Notes under the pieces: model-generated
The model's database searches: none
What the model saw: the letters and a program-made list of their open reading frames with translations, nothing else
Told to the model about the DNA's origin: nothing
Position numbers and translations under genes: made by a program
DNA from: Paenibacillus taichungensis
GTDB lineage: Bacteria; Bacillota; Bacilli; Paenibacillales; Paenibacillaceae
Assembly (NCBI RefSeq): GCF_013359905.1
Contig: NZ_JABMCC010000115.1
Coordinates: 1-64,000 of the forward strand
Direction of reading: 5' to 3'
DNA length: 64,000 nt
In this document: one piece after another, positions 54,150-62,676 of the stretch
Layout: each line of letters opens with the position of its first letter
Position numbering within the stretch: the first letter of the stretch is position 1

Positions 54150-55412
54150 TTATATTTTGTCTTGTCGTTTGCGGCTGACTAAGCCGTAGATGACAACGAT
54201 CACCACAGGGTAGAGAACGGCCCACCCGGCAAAAGGGAACACAATGGCCGTCGCCACAAAGGAAATCCAACTGATGGTTACCCCAGTACGACTGCCCTTG
54301 AGTAAACGTATTCCGGCTGCGCATCCGCCAAGATAGGTGAGAATAAAGGTTGCATTGGGCAACTGAATAAGTGTCGTGAGTGACACGAGGCCTGATCCGT
54401 ATATGCACAACACTAGAGTAAAGCAGATGGCCAGGAAGCCAATTGCAGCAATGGGTGTATGGTACCGACGGGATAAGCGGGACATCCATTGCGGGGCAGA
54501 TCCTTGTCTTGCCAGTGCATAGGCGACTCGGGATGCAGCACCAGCATATGCAATGACGGTAGCAGTGCAAATAAATATGCCAGTCAGCCCAGCAAGTAAT
54601 CCACCCCAGGAACCGAGAGCCTGACTAATAATCCATACAAGAGAGACATCTGCTCCGCCATGAAGATAGCTTTGAGTTCCGACTGTCGCCAGTGCAGTTA
54701 GGAAATAGAGCACACCTACAATGATGGCTGCAATCGTTACACCTTTAATAGCTGCCTTGCGTGGATCAGTAAATTCTTCAGACAGGTGAGATACAGCTTC
54801 CCAACCGATAAAACACCAGAATAGAATGGCTCCAGCCTGTCCCACGCTGACCCAACCACTTGGCATAAATGGTGTGAAATGTATGGATTCCATATTCGGA
54901 ATAGCAAATACAAATGCCATGACGAGCACGATAATAATCGCTAGCACAACGCCGATCTGTACCTTTCCGGCGACCTGCATACCTACGATGTTAATGATCA
55001 GTCCAGCCGCCAGCATGAGGGCGGCAATCGCTGTTCTATATCCTTCCCCGAGTCCCAGTGCAGCTGTCATGTAGCCTGCACCTGTAAGTGCAGCTACTGG
55101 AGCACCGATGGGAACGGACATTAGAAAGAACCAGCCAACTACAGCTCCTGCCCGTTGTCCAAAAGCGAGGGTAACGAAATGGGATACACCGCCTGCGTCC
55201 GGGTATCGGGCTGAGAGTAATCCCATGGACAGGGCAAGCGGAAGAATTAGCAGCACCATGCCTCCCCAGGCGAGAAGTGAAGCCGGCCCTGCCAGTTCGG
55301 CAGCAAGTCCGGGTACAATCAGGACACCTGAACCGAGAACTGCACTTATATAAAGCGCAACAGCTTGCGGCATACCTATTGTTTTTTTGAGCTGCGAAGA
55401 AGATGTGTTCAT
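54150..55412 (-). CDS. APC-superfamily amino acid permease/exporter (YjeH-like)
   Basis: A 420-residue protein with about twelve helices. The first helix contains ALYISAVLGSGVLIVPGLAA, the unwound G-S-G substrate site of APC transporters. ARYPDAGGVSHFVTLAFG and GWFFLMSVPIGAPVAAL resemble E. coli YjeH, an exporter of methionine and branched-chain amino acids, so efflux is plausible, but uptake cannot be excluded. The ATG is preceded by GGAAGGCAGG at a long spacing. Convergent to the YjcZ gene. Confidence 0.82.
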   Translation of the reverse strand: MNTSSSQLKKTIGMPQAVALYISAVLGSGVLIVPGLAAELAGPASLLAWGGMVLLILPLALSMGLLSARYPDAGGVSHFVTLAFGQRAGAVVGWFFLMSVPIGAPVAALTGAGYMTAALGLGEGYRTAIAALMLAAGLIINIVGMQVAGKVQIGVVLAIIIVLVMAFVFAIPNMESIHFTPFMPSGWVSVGQAGAILFWCFIGWEAVSHLSEEFTDPRKAAIKGVTIAAIIVGVLYFLTALATVGTQSYLHGGADVSLVWIISQALGSWGGLLAGLTGIFICTATVIAYAGAASRVAYALARQGSAPQWMSRLSRRYHTPIAAIGFLAICFTLVLCIYGSGLVSLTTLIQLPNATFILTYLGGCAAGIRLLKGSRTGVTISWISFVATAIVFPFAGWAVLYPVVIVVIYGLVSRKRQDKI

Positions 55413-55587
55413 GAAATAAAAAGGCCTGCCTTCCAGATTGAAATGATTTTAGAGCGAGAACTATGTAATTATATAGGAAGAGATGCAATCAGTCATTGGC
55501 GAATTTTGTAGAAGTTTCGATATCGGTCATGCGGACGTTATGATAAAATAAAACCATCCCTAGAGAAAGAATGAGGTGTACCCCCTA

Positions 55588-56091
55588 ATGAGTAAAGAGT
55601 TGACAGAAGCTTTGAACGAACAGATGAACTTCGAATTTTATTCGGCTCACGTATATCAGGCGATGGCTGCATACTGTTCCGGCGAAAGCTTGGACGGATT
55701 TGCCAACTTCTTCATCGTACAAGCTGAGGAAGAGCGGTTCCACGCGATGAAAATATACAAATTCCTGAATGACCGCGGACAACGCGCTACGCTTGCTGCA
55801 TTGCCAGAACCGAAGAATGAATATTCCTCGATGCTGGATGTGTTCGAACATGGATATGCACACGAGCAGCAAAATACGAAGAAATTCTACAATCTGGCTG
55901 ACATTGCCTTGAATGAGCGTGAACATGCCACGATGTATTTCCTGAAATGGTTCATCGATGAGCAAGTCGAAGAGGAAGCTCTGTTTGATAATATCATCCA
56001 GAAGTTGCGCCGCATCGAAAAAGACAGCAATGCTTTCTACATGCTGGACGCCGAATTTGGTAAACGTTCGTTCACAGCTCCTGCGGAGTAA
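55588..56091 (+). CDS. ferritin
   Basis: A 167-residue non-haem ferritin that oxidises and stores iron in a 24-subunit shell. Ferroxidase ligands are visible: E in QMNFEFYSAHVY (near residue 17), E and H in QAEEERFHAMK (near 50-53), E in ALNEREHATM (near 94) and E/Q in WFIDEQVEEEALF. The start is ATG at 55588, 9 nt after GAGGTG; a GTG four codons earlier lies in that box. Monocistronic with its own terminator. No Fur or PerR box was evident in the 175 nt upstream. Confidence 0.94.
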   Translation: MSKELTEALNEQMNFEFYSAHVYQAMAAYCSGESLDGFANFFIVQAEEERFHAMKIYKFLNDRGQRATLAALPEPKNEYSSMLDVFEHGYAHEQQNTKKFYNLADIALNEREHATMYFLKWFIDEQVEEEALFDNIIQKLRRIEKDSNAFYMLDAEFGKRSFTAPAE

Positions 56092-56152
56092 GAGGGAACT
56101 AAGCAAAGCAAACAGGATTGATCCGAACGACAAGAAAATCGATCTACATATG

Positions 56153-56180
56153 AAAAGTCTGCTCTCGAGCAGGCTTTTTT
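56153..56180 (+). terminator. terminator after ferritin
   Basis: AAAAGTCTGCT (56153-56163) pairs with AGCAGGCTTTT (56168-56178) around CTCG, followed by more Ts. The next 300 nt (to 56487) is AT-rich with no gene or clear promoter that I can support. Confidence 0.85.
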
Positions 56181-56487
56181 GTTATACCATTTTAAGCTTC
56201 TTCGCTTGCTTCATATAAATTCCAGAAATGACTCTATCAGAAACCACAATTTGGGTTAATAGAATATATGTCAACATTGATCTATCCCGACGGATGTTCT
56301 TTTTCGAGCAAATCTATCAAATTCGTTTTATTTTTTTGGGTAATCTGACAAAAGTGTAACTCGAACGTAGCATTTGAAGCGAGAATGGGACGCACTCTTT
56401 TTGATAGTATTAGGATTATCGCCAAGGGCTGCAATGAGAGAAACATAGACACCCGGGGAAATACAAGACATAAGGGAGACTTTTATT

Positions 56488-57228
56488 ATGCTACATATTC
56501 GTAAAACGTTCATCACCGCACTTGCTATTCTATTGATCATTCCATTGTTATTGCCGCAGTCGGCTTCAGCTGCCTCATCCGCATCCAAGCATGCTGGAAA
56601 TAAAGCGAGCTCCAAGATCATATATCTAACTTTCGATGATGGGCCGACCGCCCACACGGGACAATTACTGGATATCCTGGATCAGTACAATGCCAAGGCG
56701 ACATTCTTCATGCTTGGACCTCAAATGGAGAAGTTTCAGAAGGCTACTAAGCGTATTGTTGCAGACGGACATGGACTGGGCTTGCACGGCGTAACGCATG
56801 TTTCCGGTAAATTTTATAAATCCGCATACAGCGGCTTGAAAGAAATGCAGCAGGCCAATGAAAGCTTGAACAAAGTGGCAGGCGTCAAAACCAGCCTCGT
56901 TCGTACTCCGTACGGCAGCAAACCATATCTCAAACCGGCATATCGCAATGTTCTACTAGGTCAAGGGGGATTCCATCTGTGGGATTGGAATGTTGATTCC
57001 GAGGATTGGAAATACAAGAAGGATCACCAGAAAGTCTACAACAGCGTGATGAAGCAGATTCATAATGTGCAAAAGAGCGGAACCACCCCTGTGGTACTGA
57101 TGCACGACCAGGAAGCGACATTGAAAGTACTTCCGCAAGTGTTAAAAACACTGAAAGCAGAAGGCTACCAGTTTGAAGTGCTGACCAAGAAAGTACAGCC
57201 CGTGAATTTCTGGAATGACAAACGTTAA
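56488..57228 (+). CDS. secreted polysaccharide deacetylase (CE4)
   Basis: 246 residues. A signal peptide (about 1-28, ending SASA) precedes a NodB-homology domain. Motifs are IYLTFDDGPTAHTG (catalytic base and metal aspartate, near residue 48), GLHGVTHV (metal histidines, near 100), RTPYGSKPYLKP and WDWNVDSEDW, and a closing LMHDQEATL. It removes N-acetyl groups from peptidoglycan or chitin-like glycans outside the cell. The motif-2 reading HGVTH in place of the usual HSxTH keeps both histidines. GGGAG precedes the ATG. Confidence 0.92.
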   Translation: MLHIRKTFITALAILLIIPLLLPQSASAASSASKHAGNKASSKIIYLTFDDGPTAHTGQLLDILDQYNAKATFFMLGPQMEKFQKATKRIVADGHGLGLHGVTHVSGKFYKSAYSGLKEMQQANESLNKVAGVKTSLVRTPYGSKPYLKPAYRNVLLGQGGFHLWDWNVDSEDWKYKKDHQKVYNSVMKQIHNVQKSGTTPVVLMHDQEATLKVLPQVLKTLKAEGYQFEVLTKKVQPVNFWNDKR

Positions 57229-57289
57229 AAATTCAGGCTAGACAACAATGTAAACTGATTCTAATAATGGCTTCAAGGAGGACAACAAC

Positions 57290-58198
57290 ATGAGTAAACC
57301 TAAATTATGGATGACGATTCCTGTGACAACAGCAGTGCTGCTTGCTCTTGCGGGGTGTGGTGGCCAGGATACCAAACCATCATCAGCGGACAACACGTCC
57401 CACGCGGCCGGCGAACAGGCTCAGTCAGGCAGTGGAGGAGCCGATTTCTCCAATGGAACGAAAGATAGCGGAACAGATACCACAGGAACACCGGGGACCG
57501 AAGGTTCTGCAGGAAGCGGGACACCGAATTCGGAAACGAGCAGTAAAGGTCAAACCCAGCAAAGTGCGAACGATGTCATTAAGGACATTCGCAGTCAGCT
57601 GAAGATGAAGAACGCTTCGTTACCTACTTCATTTTCTCTGGAAAAGGGAAAACATCTGACTGCATCGATCACATCGAATACTTCAGATGCGTTTCACATT
57701 AACTTTTATTCCACTGACCAGCCTGTTGCGGTGAATGATGCTTCATTGACGGCCTCTGGCAGCAAAGTGCCTGTTCTGGCATCCTATGAAGTGAAGACAT
57801 ATAAAGATTCGAACAGCACCGATATTTTCCCTGAGACAGATTTGAAAGACTTTCCGAAGGATATGACAGTGGATCTGGGACATGGTATCAAGGGTATGAC
57901 TGAAGGCGCGGCGGGCAGTCAGTATCTGACTTGGACAGAAGGTAGATGGACGTTACAGATTCGTTCCATTTCCGAAGATAACATGAATAATCCGGGCATT
58001 GCGAAGAGAATGGTGGAGTATTTGGAGTCCCATACACTGCCTGCACCAAAGGATAAAGGATTCGTAAACGTGCAGTATCCAAGCGGTGGTAAAAGCGTTA
58101 ATGTAACGATTTCCTGGCAAGATGGCAAGCAGATTCATCAGCTCCAGACCGAGCAGGTGCCACTGGAAGCTTTGGGCATGGTTGTTTCTGTAAAATAG
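57290..58198 (+). CDS. lipoprotein of unknown function
   Basis: 302 residues. The lipobox LAGC gives a lipid anchor at cysteine 23, followed by a Ser/Gly/Thr-rich low-complexity linker (to about 90) and a folded domain (about 95-302) starting NDVIKDIRSQLKMKNASLPT. The domain has beta-strand-rich segments with conserved-looking GAAGSQYLTWTEGRWTLQIRS and VNVTISWQDGKQIHQLQT. I do not recognise a named family. AAGGAGG precedes the ATG. It lies 61 nt after the deacetylase gene and may share its transcript. Confidence 0.75.
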   Translation: MSKPKLWMTIPVTTAVLLALAGCGGQDTKPSSADNTSHAAGEQAQSGSGGADFSNGTKDSGTDTTGTPGTEGSAGSGTPNSETSSKGQTQQSANDVIKDIRSQLKMKNASLPTSFSLEKGKHLTASITSNTSDAFHINFYSTDQPVAVNDASLTASGSKVPVLASYEVKTYKDSNSTDIFPETDLKDFPKDMTVDLGHGIKGMTEGAAGSQYLTWTEGRWTLQIRSISEDNMNNPGIAKRMVEYLESHTLPAPKDKGFVNVQYPSGGKSVNVTISWQDGKQIHQLQTEQVPLEALGMVVSVK

Positions 58199-58270
58199 AA
58201 TGGCTTCAAAAAAACATCAAAAGGAAATAGGCTGGCCCGGGGGGAATGCTCCAGACCAACCTATCCTTGT

Positions 58271-58312
58271 ATAAGCAAGGTGCACCGATGGGAAGGTGTG
58301 CCTTGCTTATTT
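58271..58312. terminator. terminator between the lipoprotein gene and desR
   Basis: ATAAGCAAGGTGCACC (58271-58286) pairs with GGTGTGCCTTGCTTAT (58295-58310) between convergent genes. Confidence 0.8.
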
Positions 58313-58339
58313 ATGTTTCATTGGGTTAAAGCGGTACTT

Positions 58340-58939
58340 TCATTTAAACCACCCTTTTTCTTTGGAACGGGTGATGGCTTCAATGCGGTTACTTGCATTT
58401 AACTTGTTGAGGATAATAGAGATGTAATTTCGCACCGTACCGGTTGTAATAAATAAATGTCCGGCTATTTCCTTTGTATTTTTACCGTCAGCCATCAGGC
58501 CCAGAACGGCATTTTCACGTTCGGTCAGCGGGTTCTCCTGAACATAAGCCTCGTCCACCAGGTCGGGTGCAAAAATACGTCTTCCATTCATGACCTGACG
58601 GATTGCTTCGGCCAGTTCCTCGATCGGGCTATCCTTTAACAGATAACCGCGTACACCACCTTTTAAAGCACGTTCGAAATATCCGGTCCGGGCAAAGGTT
58701 GTTAAAATAATGACTTTACAGTTCATTCCTTTAAGTTCCTCAGCGGCCTCCAGGCCACTTTTGACGGGCATTTCAATGTCCATCAGACAGATATCTGGTG
58801 AATGCTCCCTGACGAGAGCAAGGGCTTCCTGTCCATTGCTTGCGCGTCCTACCACTTCCATATCCTCTTCCAGATTGAGTAGGGAAGACAATGCCCCCAG
58901 CATCATACGTTGGTCTTCGGCGATTACGATCCTGATCAT
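58340..58939 (-). CDS. desR: response regulator DesR (membrane-fluidity response)
   Basis: A 199-residue NarL/FixJ-type regulator. The receiver domain has the acidic pair ED at 8-9, phospho-acceptor aspartate 54 in CLMDIEMPVKSG, and the conserved T and K in ILTTFA and YLLKDSP. The C-terminal LuxR-type HTH (about 135-195) reads LTERENAVLGLMADGKNTKEIAGHLF (shown in part by the family). The start overlaps desK by 4 nt (ATGA), with AAGGAGG 7 nt upstream. In B. subtilis phospho-DesR activates the des desaturase promoter on cold shift; the identical gene order here supports the same role. Confidence 0.92.
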   Translation of the reverse strand: MIRIVIAEDQRMMLGALSSLLNLEEDMEVVGRASNGQEALALVREHSPDICLMDIEMPVKSGLEAAEELKGMNCKVIILTTFARTGYFERALKGGVRGYLLKDSPIEELAEAIRQVMNGRRIFAPDLVDEAYVQENPLTERENAVLGLMADGKNTKEIAGHLFITTGTVRNYISIILNKLNASNRIEAITRSKEKGWFK

Positions 58940-60084
58940 TGTTCAACCTCCTTTATCGGTTTGCGGACCAGCTTGGGAACATGGATGACAATGCCTGTAC
59001 CTTCCATGTCTGCTCCGGAACGAATATCCAGACAACCGTTCACAAATTCAAGTCGTTCTTTCATCCCCAAGATTCCGGTTCCGCGCCGTTCTTGCTTGCG
59101 AGTACGTTCGATTCCGACCCCGTTATCCTGAACCGTTAATACATTATCGGCCAGTGTTTCCTCAATACGGATGGTGCATACCGCTGCTTGACTGTGTTTG
59201 ACCACATTTGTAACAGCTTCTTTCAGACACATGCCGAGTACATTTTCATTGAGCTGTGACGTATCCTGTAACTTCGGATTGCCTTCAAGTACAAATTCAA
59301 TGGAAGCGGCCTTCAAAATTTGTTCGGCACGGAACAGTTCATCCACCAGTTGTGTTCCACGCATAGTCGTTACCATTTCCCGGACTTCTTTCAGGGCCGT
59401 ACTTGCCGTCTGTCTCAGATCGTTCAGTTCAATCTCGGCCTGATCAGGATTCATGCGAAGCAGACGCTTCGCCAGATCGGTTTTCAGACCGATAAGAGAG
59501 AGCTTTTGTCCAAGTGTATCGTGCAGATCGCGTGCGATACGTTGCCGCTCTTCCATTTTTACAAGATCATCCAGCCGTTTGTGGGCATTCTCCAGTTGGC
59601 CTTCCAGCTGTTCACGCTTATTTTTGTTATACGTACTGATCGGAAGCAGAATGGATGCCATAAGAGTAATGAATACAAACGGGAACTGACTGAGCAACAG
59701 GGTACTCTGTTTGATGAAACTATAATTAATGGTTAGAAAACTGGCTGCCAGGTTCACCGAATAGAGGGTGAAGAAACCAGCTTTATTTTTAATATTCCCA
59801 ATAAAAAAAGCAAGAAACAATGAGAAATAGGCATAATCATAAGCGATGGTCATCGTAATCGATATGGCGATCAAGAGTCCAATCCACATATAGACTTGCC
59901 AGCCCTTTGTGATAAAGGCAAGCAGATAACAAACAAAGAAGAACAGAATGATGAAAATGCCCGCAACCATAGGCCACAATTTGGAATATTGCGAAATATA
60001 ATAGAAGGGCAGGATGAAAAAGACGAGCCATACATACGGATTTAAACCTGTATTTTTATAAAAGAGCTGCATCCACTTTTGAAT
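58936..60084 (-). CDS. desK: thermosensor histidine kinase DesK
   Basis: About 383 residues. Five membrane helices (to about 155), a coiled linker (KREQLEGQLENAHKRLDDLVKMEE), the HisKA_3 motif RIARDLHDTLGQKLSLIGLK with the phospho-histidine near 188, and an HATPase with CLKEAVTNVVKHS and GTGILGMKERLEF. This closely follows B. subtilis DesK, which senses membrane thickness in the cold. The first ATG (60072) is 21 nt from AGGAGG; the in-frame ATT at 60084 is 9 nt from it and is the better start. It lies 93-105 nt downstream of des and is coupled to desR. Confidence 0.92.
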   Translation of the reverse strand: MQKWMQLFYKNTGLNPYVWLVFFILPFYYISQYSKLWPMVAGIFIILFFFVCYLLAFITKGWQVYMWIGLLIAISITMTIAYDYAYFSLFLAFFIGNIKNKAGFFTLYSVNLAASFLTINYSFIKQSTLLLSQFPFVFITLMASILLPISTYNKNKREQLEGQLENAHKRLDDLVKMEERQRIARDLHDTLGQKLSLIGLKTDLAKRLLRMNPDQAEIELNDLRQTASTALKEVREMVTTMRGTQLVDELFRAEQILKAASIEFVLEGNPKLQDTSQLNENVLGMCLKEAVTNVVKHSQAAVCTIRIEETLADNVLTVQDNGVGIERTRKQERRGTGILGMKERLEFVNGCLDIRSGADMEGTGIVIHVPKLVRKPIKEVEQ

Positions 60085-60177
60085 GAAAATTCTCCTCCTC
60101 GGACTTGCATTGTACTCAAACTTAGCCTGACTGTAGCATGACTTTAGCCTGAATACAAGAAAACGAATCCGACAGAG

Positions 60178-61236
60178 TTAAGGCTTCTCTGTCAGACCCG
60201 CTTGGTTGTTTACTCGAATTGGTGGTTGAACGTAAGGCTTGCGAGATAAGCGTTTGATCTCTCTGAAACTGACAAATTGCTTGGATTCTTCGTCCCACAG
60301 ACGGAAGCGCAGGGCAGCCAGACTGGAACGTAACGTAATCGTTGTAGCCTTTTGCAGTGGCGGTGTTGCGTTATGTGCTTCTTCCAAATAATAGTTGGGA
60401 ACACGTGGGCTCAAGTGATGCACATGGTGGAACCCGATATTGCCGCTGATCCATTGCAGCAGTTTAGGCAATTTGTAATATGAACTACCTTCTACAGCAG
60501 CCTTCACATAACTCCATTCATCTTCATTCTCAAAGTACGTATCTTCAAATTGATGTTGTACGTAGAACAGCCAGATGCCGAAGAAGCCGGAGAAGAAAAA
60601 GACGGGTGCCTGCACCAGGACAAAAGCCTGCCAACCGACTAGCCAGCACATAAAAGCGTACAGGACAACGATCAGAACTGTTGATAGATGCGTATTGATG
60701 CGCTCTTTACGTCTTGCGCCTTTACGGTTAAAGCGGTAGGCAAAAAGGAACACATAGATGGGACCAATACCGAACATGACAAACGGATTACGATAAATCC
60801 GGTAGAATAGACGACCCCAAGGGGAAGCGGCTTTATATTCCTCAACTGTCATCACCCAGATATCGCCAACTCCACGTTTGTCCAGATTGCCGCTGGTGGC
60901 GTGGTGAATGGAATGTTCGTTTTTCCATTGCAGGTAAGGCGTAAGGGTTAGTACACCTGTAATGGTGCCGAGAATGTCGTTGGCACGTTTGCTTTTGAAG
61001 AATGAACCATGACAGCAGTCATGGAAAATGATAAATGTTCTAAGTACAAATCCCGAGGCTACGAGGGCAATCGGAAATGTTAACCAGTAGGACACGGACA
61101 AGCTATAGTACGCTGCGGCCCATAATAATAATAATGGCAGTATGGAATTCACTAATTGTTGGATACTCAGGCGAAGATTGTTTTTCTCATAAGGGGTAAC
61201 TTCTTTTTTTAGCGCCATTTCCTTGGATCTGCTCAT
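60178..61236 (-). CDS. des: acyl-lipid desaturase Des
   Basis: About 352 residues, close to the size of B. subtilis Des (delta-5 desaturase). Four membrane helices and three histidine boxes bind the di-iron centre: FHDCCHGSF, NEHSIHHATSG and GFHHVHHLSP. It introduces double bonds into phospholipid acyl chains to restore fluidity in the cold. The ATG at 61236 (MSRSKEM) lies 10 nt after AAGGAGG; the open frame to 61263 (TTG) runs through that box. It is the first gene of des-desK-desR. Confidence 0.93.
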   Translation of the reverse strand: MSRSKEMALKKEVTPYEKNNLRLSIQQLVNSILPLLLLWAAAYYSLSVSYWLTFPIALVASGFVLRTFIIFHDCCHGSFFKSKRANDILGTITGVLTLTPYLQWKNEHSIHHATSGNLDKRGVGDIWVMTVEEYKAASPWGRLFYRIYRNPFVMFGIGPIYVFLFAYRFNRKGARRKERINTHLSTVLIVVLYAFMCWLVGWQAFVLVQAPVFFFSGFFGIWLFYVQHQFEDTYFENEDEWSYVKAAVEGSSYYKLPKLLQWISGNIGFHHVHHLSPRVPNYYLEEAHNATPPLQKATTITLRSSLAALRFRLWDEESKQFVSFREIKRLSRKPYVQPPIRVNNQAGLTEKP

Positions 61237-61327
61237 TGACGTACGTCCTCCTTCAATGGTCAATAACTGTAATCAGTTATAACCTAACGCTTCCTGGGAA
61301 GATGTCTCCAAGTGAGGCGTTTTTATC

Positions 61328-61420
61328 ATTGTATAAGAATGCGTCCAGTGCAGTAAGTCATAAACGTCAGTACACTGTAATGATGAATATCAATGATGAC
61401 CCATGACATTTGTCATGGGT
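61328..61420 (-). promoter_or_regulatory. des promoter with candidate DesR sites
   Basis: On the minus strand TTACTG (61356-61351) and TACAAT (61333-61328) are spaced by 17 nt. Upstream lie a direct repeat AATGATGA-N5-AATGATGA (61379-61399, plus strand) and a perfect palindrome ACCCATGACA-TT-TGTCATGGGT (61399-61420). Their place 25-65 nt upstream of the -35 suits an activator such as DesR. Confidence 0.55.
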
Positions 61421-61474
61421 GGATGAAGTTAAACTGCTTTGCAGAACCTAAGTAAGCACTGATTTCGAATTCCT

Positions 61475-61515
61475 TTGTACAATTCGCGCAACAATTTGTA
61501 TTATGTATACAAATT
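61475..61515 (+). promoter_or_regulatory. yitT-like gene promoter with overlapping inverted repeat
   Basis: TTGTAC (61475-61480) and TATTAT (61499-61504) are spaced by 18 nt. AATTTGTAT (61493-61501) and ATACAAATT (61507-61515) form a perfect 9-bp inverted repeat over the -10, which suggests a repressor site. The binding protein is unknown. Confidence 0.4.
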
Positions 61516-61612
61516 TTGTTCATGGCATGGTAGAATCTATCATTGAGTGGTTATGACAACTTATGAAATTGGTTGATAGGTTGATTTTCTGATGGATTGG
61601 ATGGAGTGCATG

Positions 61613-62452
61613 ATGAAGAAAAGAATAACGGATATTCTATTTATTATGGCGGGTGCATTTCTGTTTGCACTTGCAGTAAACCTGTTCGTCATCCCGAATG
61701 ATCTGGCTGAAGGCGGCGTTACGGGGATTACTATTATTTTGTATTACCTTTTTGAGTGGTCTCCGGGACTGATGAACTTGCTCCTGAATGGTATTTTGCT
61801 ACTTGTGGGGTATAAGTTTCTGGACAGAACAACAACGGTGTATACCATTATTGCGGTGGTATTCAACTCGCTGTTCCTGCACCTGACCGAGAGCTGGACG
61901 ATTGCATCGGACGAGCTTTGGATCAATACCATTTTTGGTGGATTATTTGCCGGTCTGGGTATCGGCTTGATTGTTAGAGTAGGCGGCACAACGGCGGGCA
62001 CGGTTATTCTGGCCCGACTTGCCAACAAATATTTGGATTGGAACATCAGTTATGGACTGTTATTCTTCGATTTGATCGTGGCGTTCTCGTCTTTCTTCAT
62101 TATAGGGCCGCAAGGTTTGATGTGTACGATTGTCATGTTGTTCGTCGGCACCAAAACGATGGAGTTCATTATTGAAGGGCTCAATCCGAAAAAAGCAGTT
62201 ACGATTATATCTACCAAACAGGATGCTATTGCACAGCAGGTCATTGAGAAGATGGATCGGGGAGTCACTGTCCTGTCTGGTCATGGATACTATACAAAGA
62301 ACCCGAAAGAGATCTTATATATTGTCATTAGCAAACAAGAAGTTCCAATGCTGAAGAAGATTGTGCGAGCGGAGGACGAAATTGCTTTCATAACGATCCA
62401 TGATGTGCGTGACGTATTTGGTGAAGGGTTCATCGAATTGTCCAAATCGTAA
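61613..62452 (+). CDS. YitT-family membrane protein (DUF161/DUF2179)
   Basis: About 280 residues: five or six transmembrane helices (to about 180) with the family block FVIPNDLAEGGVTGITIILYY and GGTTAGTVILARL, then a soluble DUF2179 domain (about 195-280) with GVTVLSGHGYYTKNPKEILYIVISKQE. YitT-type proteins are common in Firmicutes and not understood; transport is assumed. The ATG at 61613 follows GGATGGAG by about 6 nt; the longer frame from 61592 has no ribosome-binding site. Confidence 0.88.
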   Translation: MKKRITDILFIMAGAFLFALAVNLFVIPNDLAEGGVTGITIILYYLFEWSPGLMNLLLNGILLLVGYKFLDRTTTVYTIIAVVFNSLFLHLTESWTIASDELWINTIFGGLFAGLGIGLIVRVGGTTAGTVILARLANKYLDWNISYGLLFFDLIVAFSSFFIIGPQGLMCTIVMLFVGTKTMEFIIEGLNPKKAVTIISTKQDAIAQQVIEKMDRGVTVLSGHGYYTKNPKEILYIVISKQEVPMLKKIVRAEDEIAFITIHDVRDVFGEGFIELSKS

Positions 62453-62479
62453 TGAAGCGTATATATAAGGAAGTAAGGA

Positions 62480-62509
62480 GCTGCGGTGTTTATCACTGCG
62501 GCTTTTTTT
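62480..62509 (+). terminator. terminator after the YitT gene
   Basis: GCTGCGGTG (62480-62488) pairs with CACTGCGGC (62494-62502, two G-T pairs) around TTTAT, followed by seven Ts. Confidence 0.82.
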
Positions 62510-62638
62510 GATGTATGTGGTGTAAATTCGAAATTAAATGATCACGATGAGATCAGGCCTTGATTTTGAAATCAGATCATCCGATACTGACAAAAAGCTG
62601 TACACGTATCAAGCTCGATGATATATTGAATTTAATTC

Positions 62639-62653
62639 GTTAAGAAACTTAAC
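62639..62653 (+). promoter_or_regulatory. candidate autoregulatory operator of the ROK gene
   Basis: GTTAAG-AAA-CTTAAC is a perfect palindrome with a 3-nt centre, 23 nt before the ROK start. ROK repressors commonly bind short palindromes at their own promoter. Confidence 0.4.
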
Positions 62654-62676
62654 TAACTATAAAAGGAGGCGATAAA

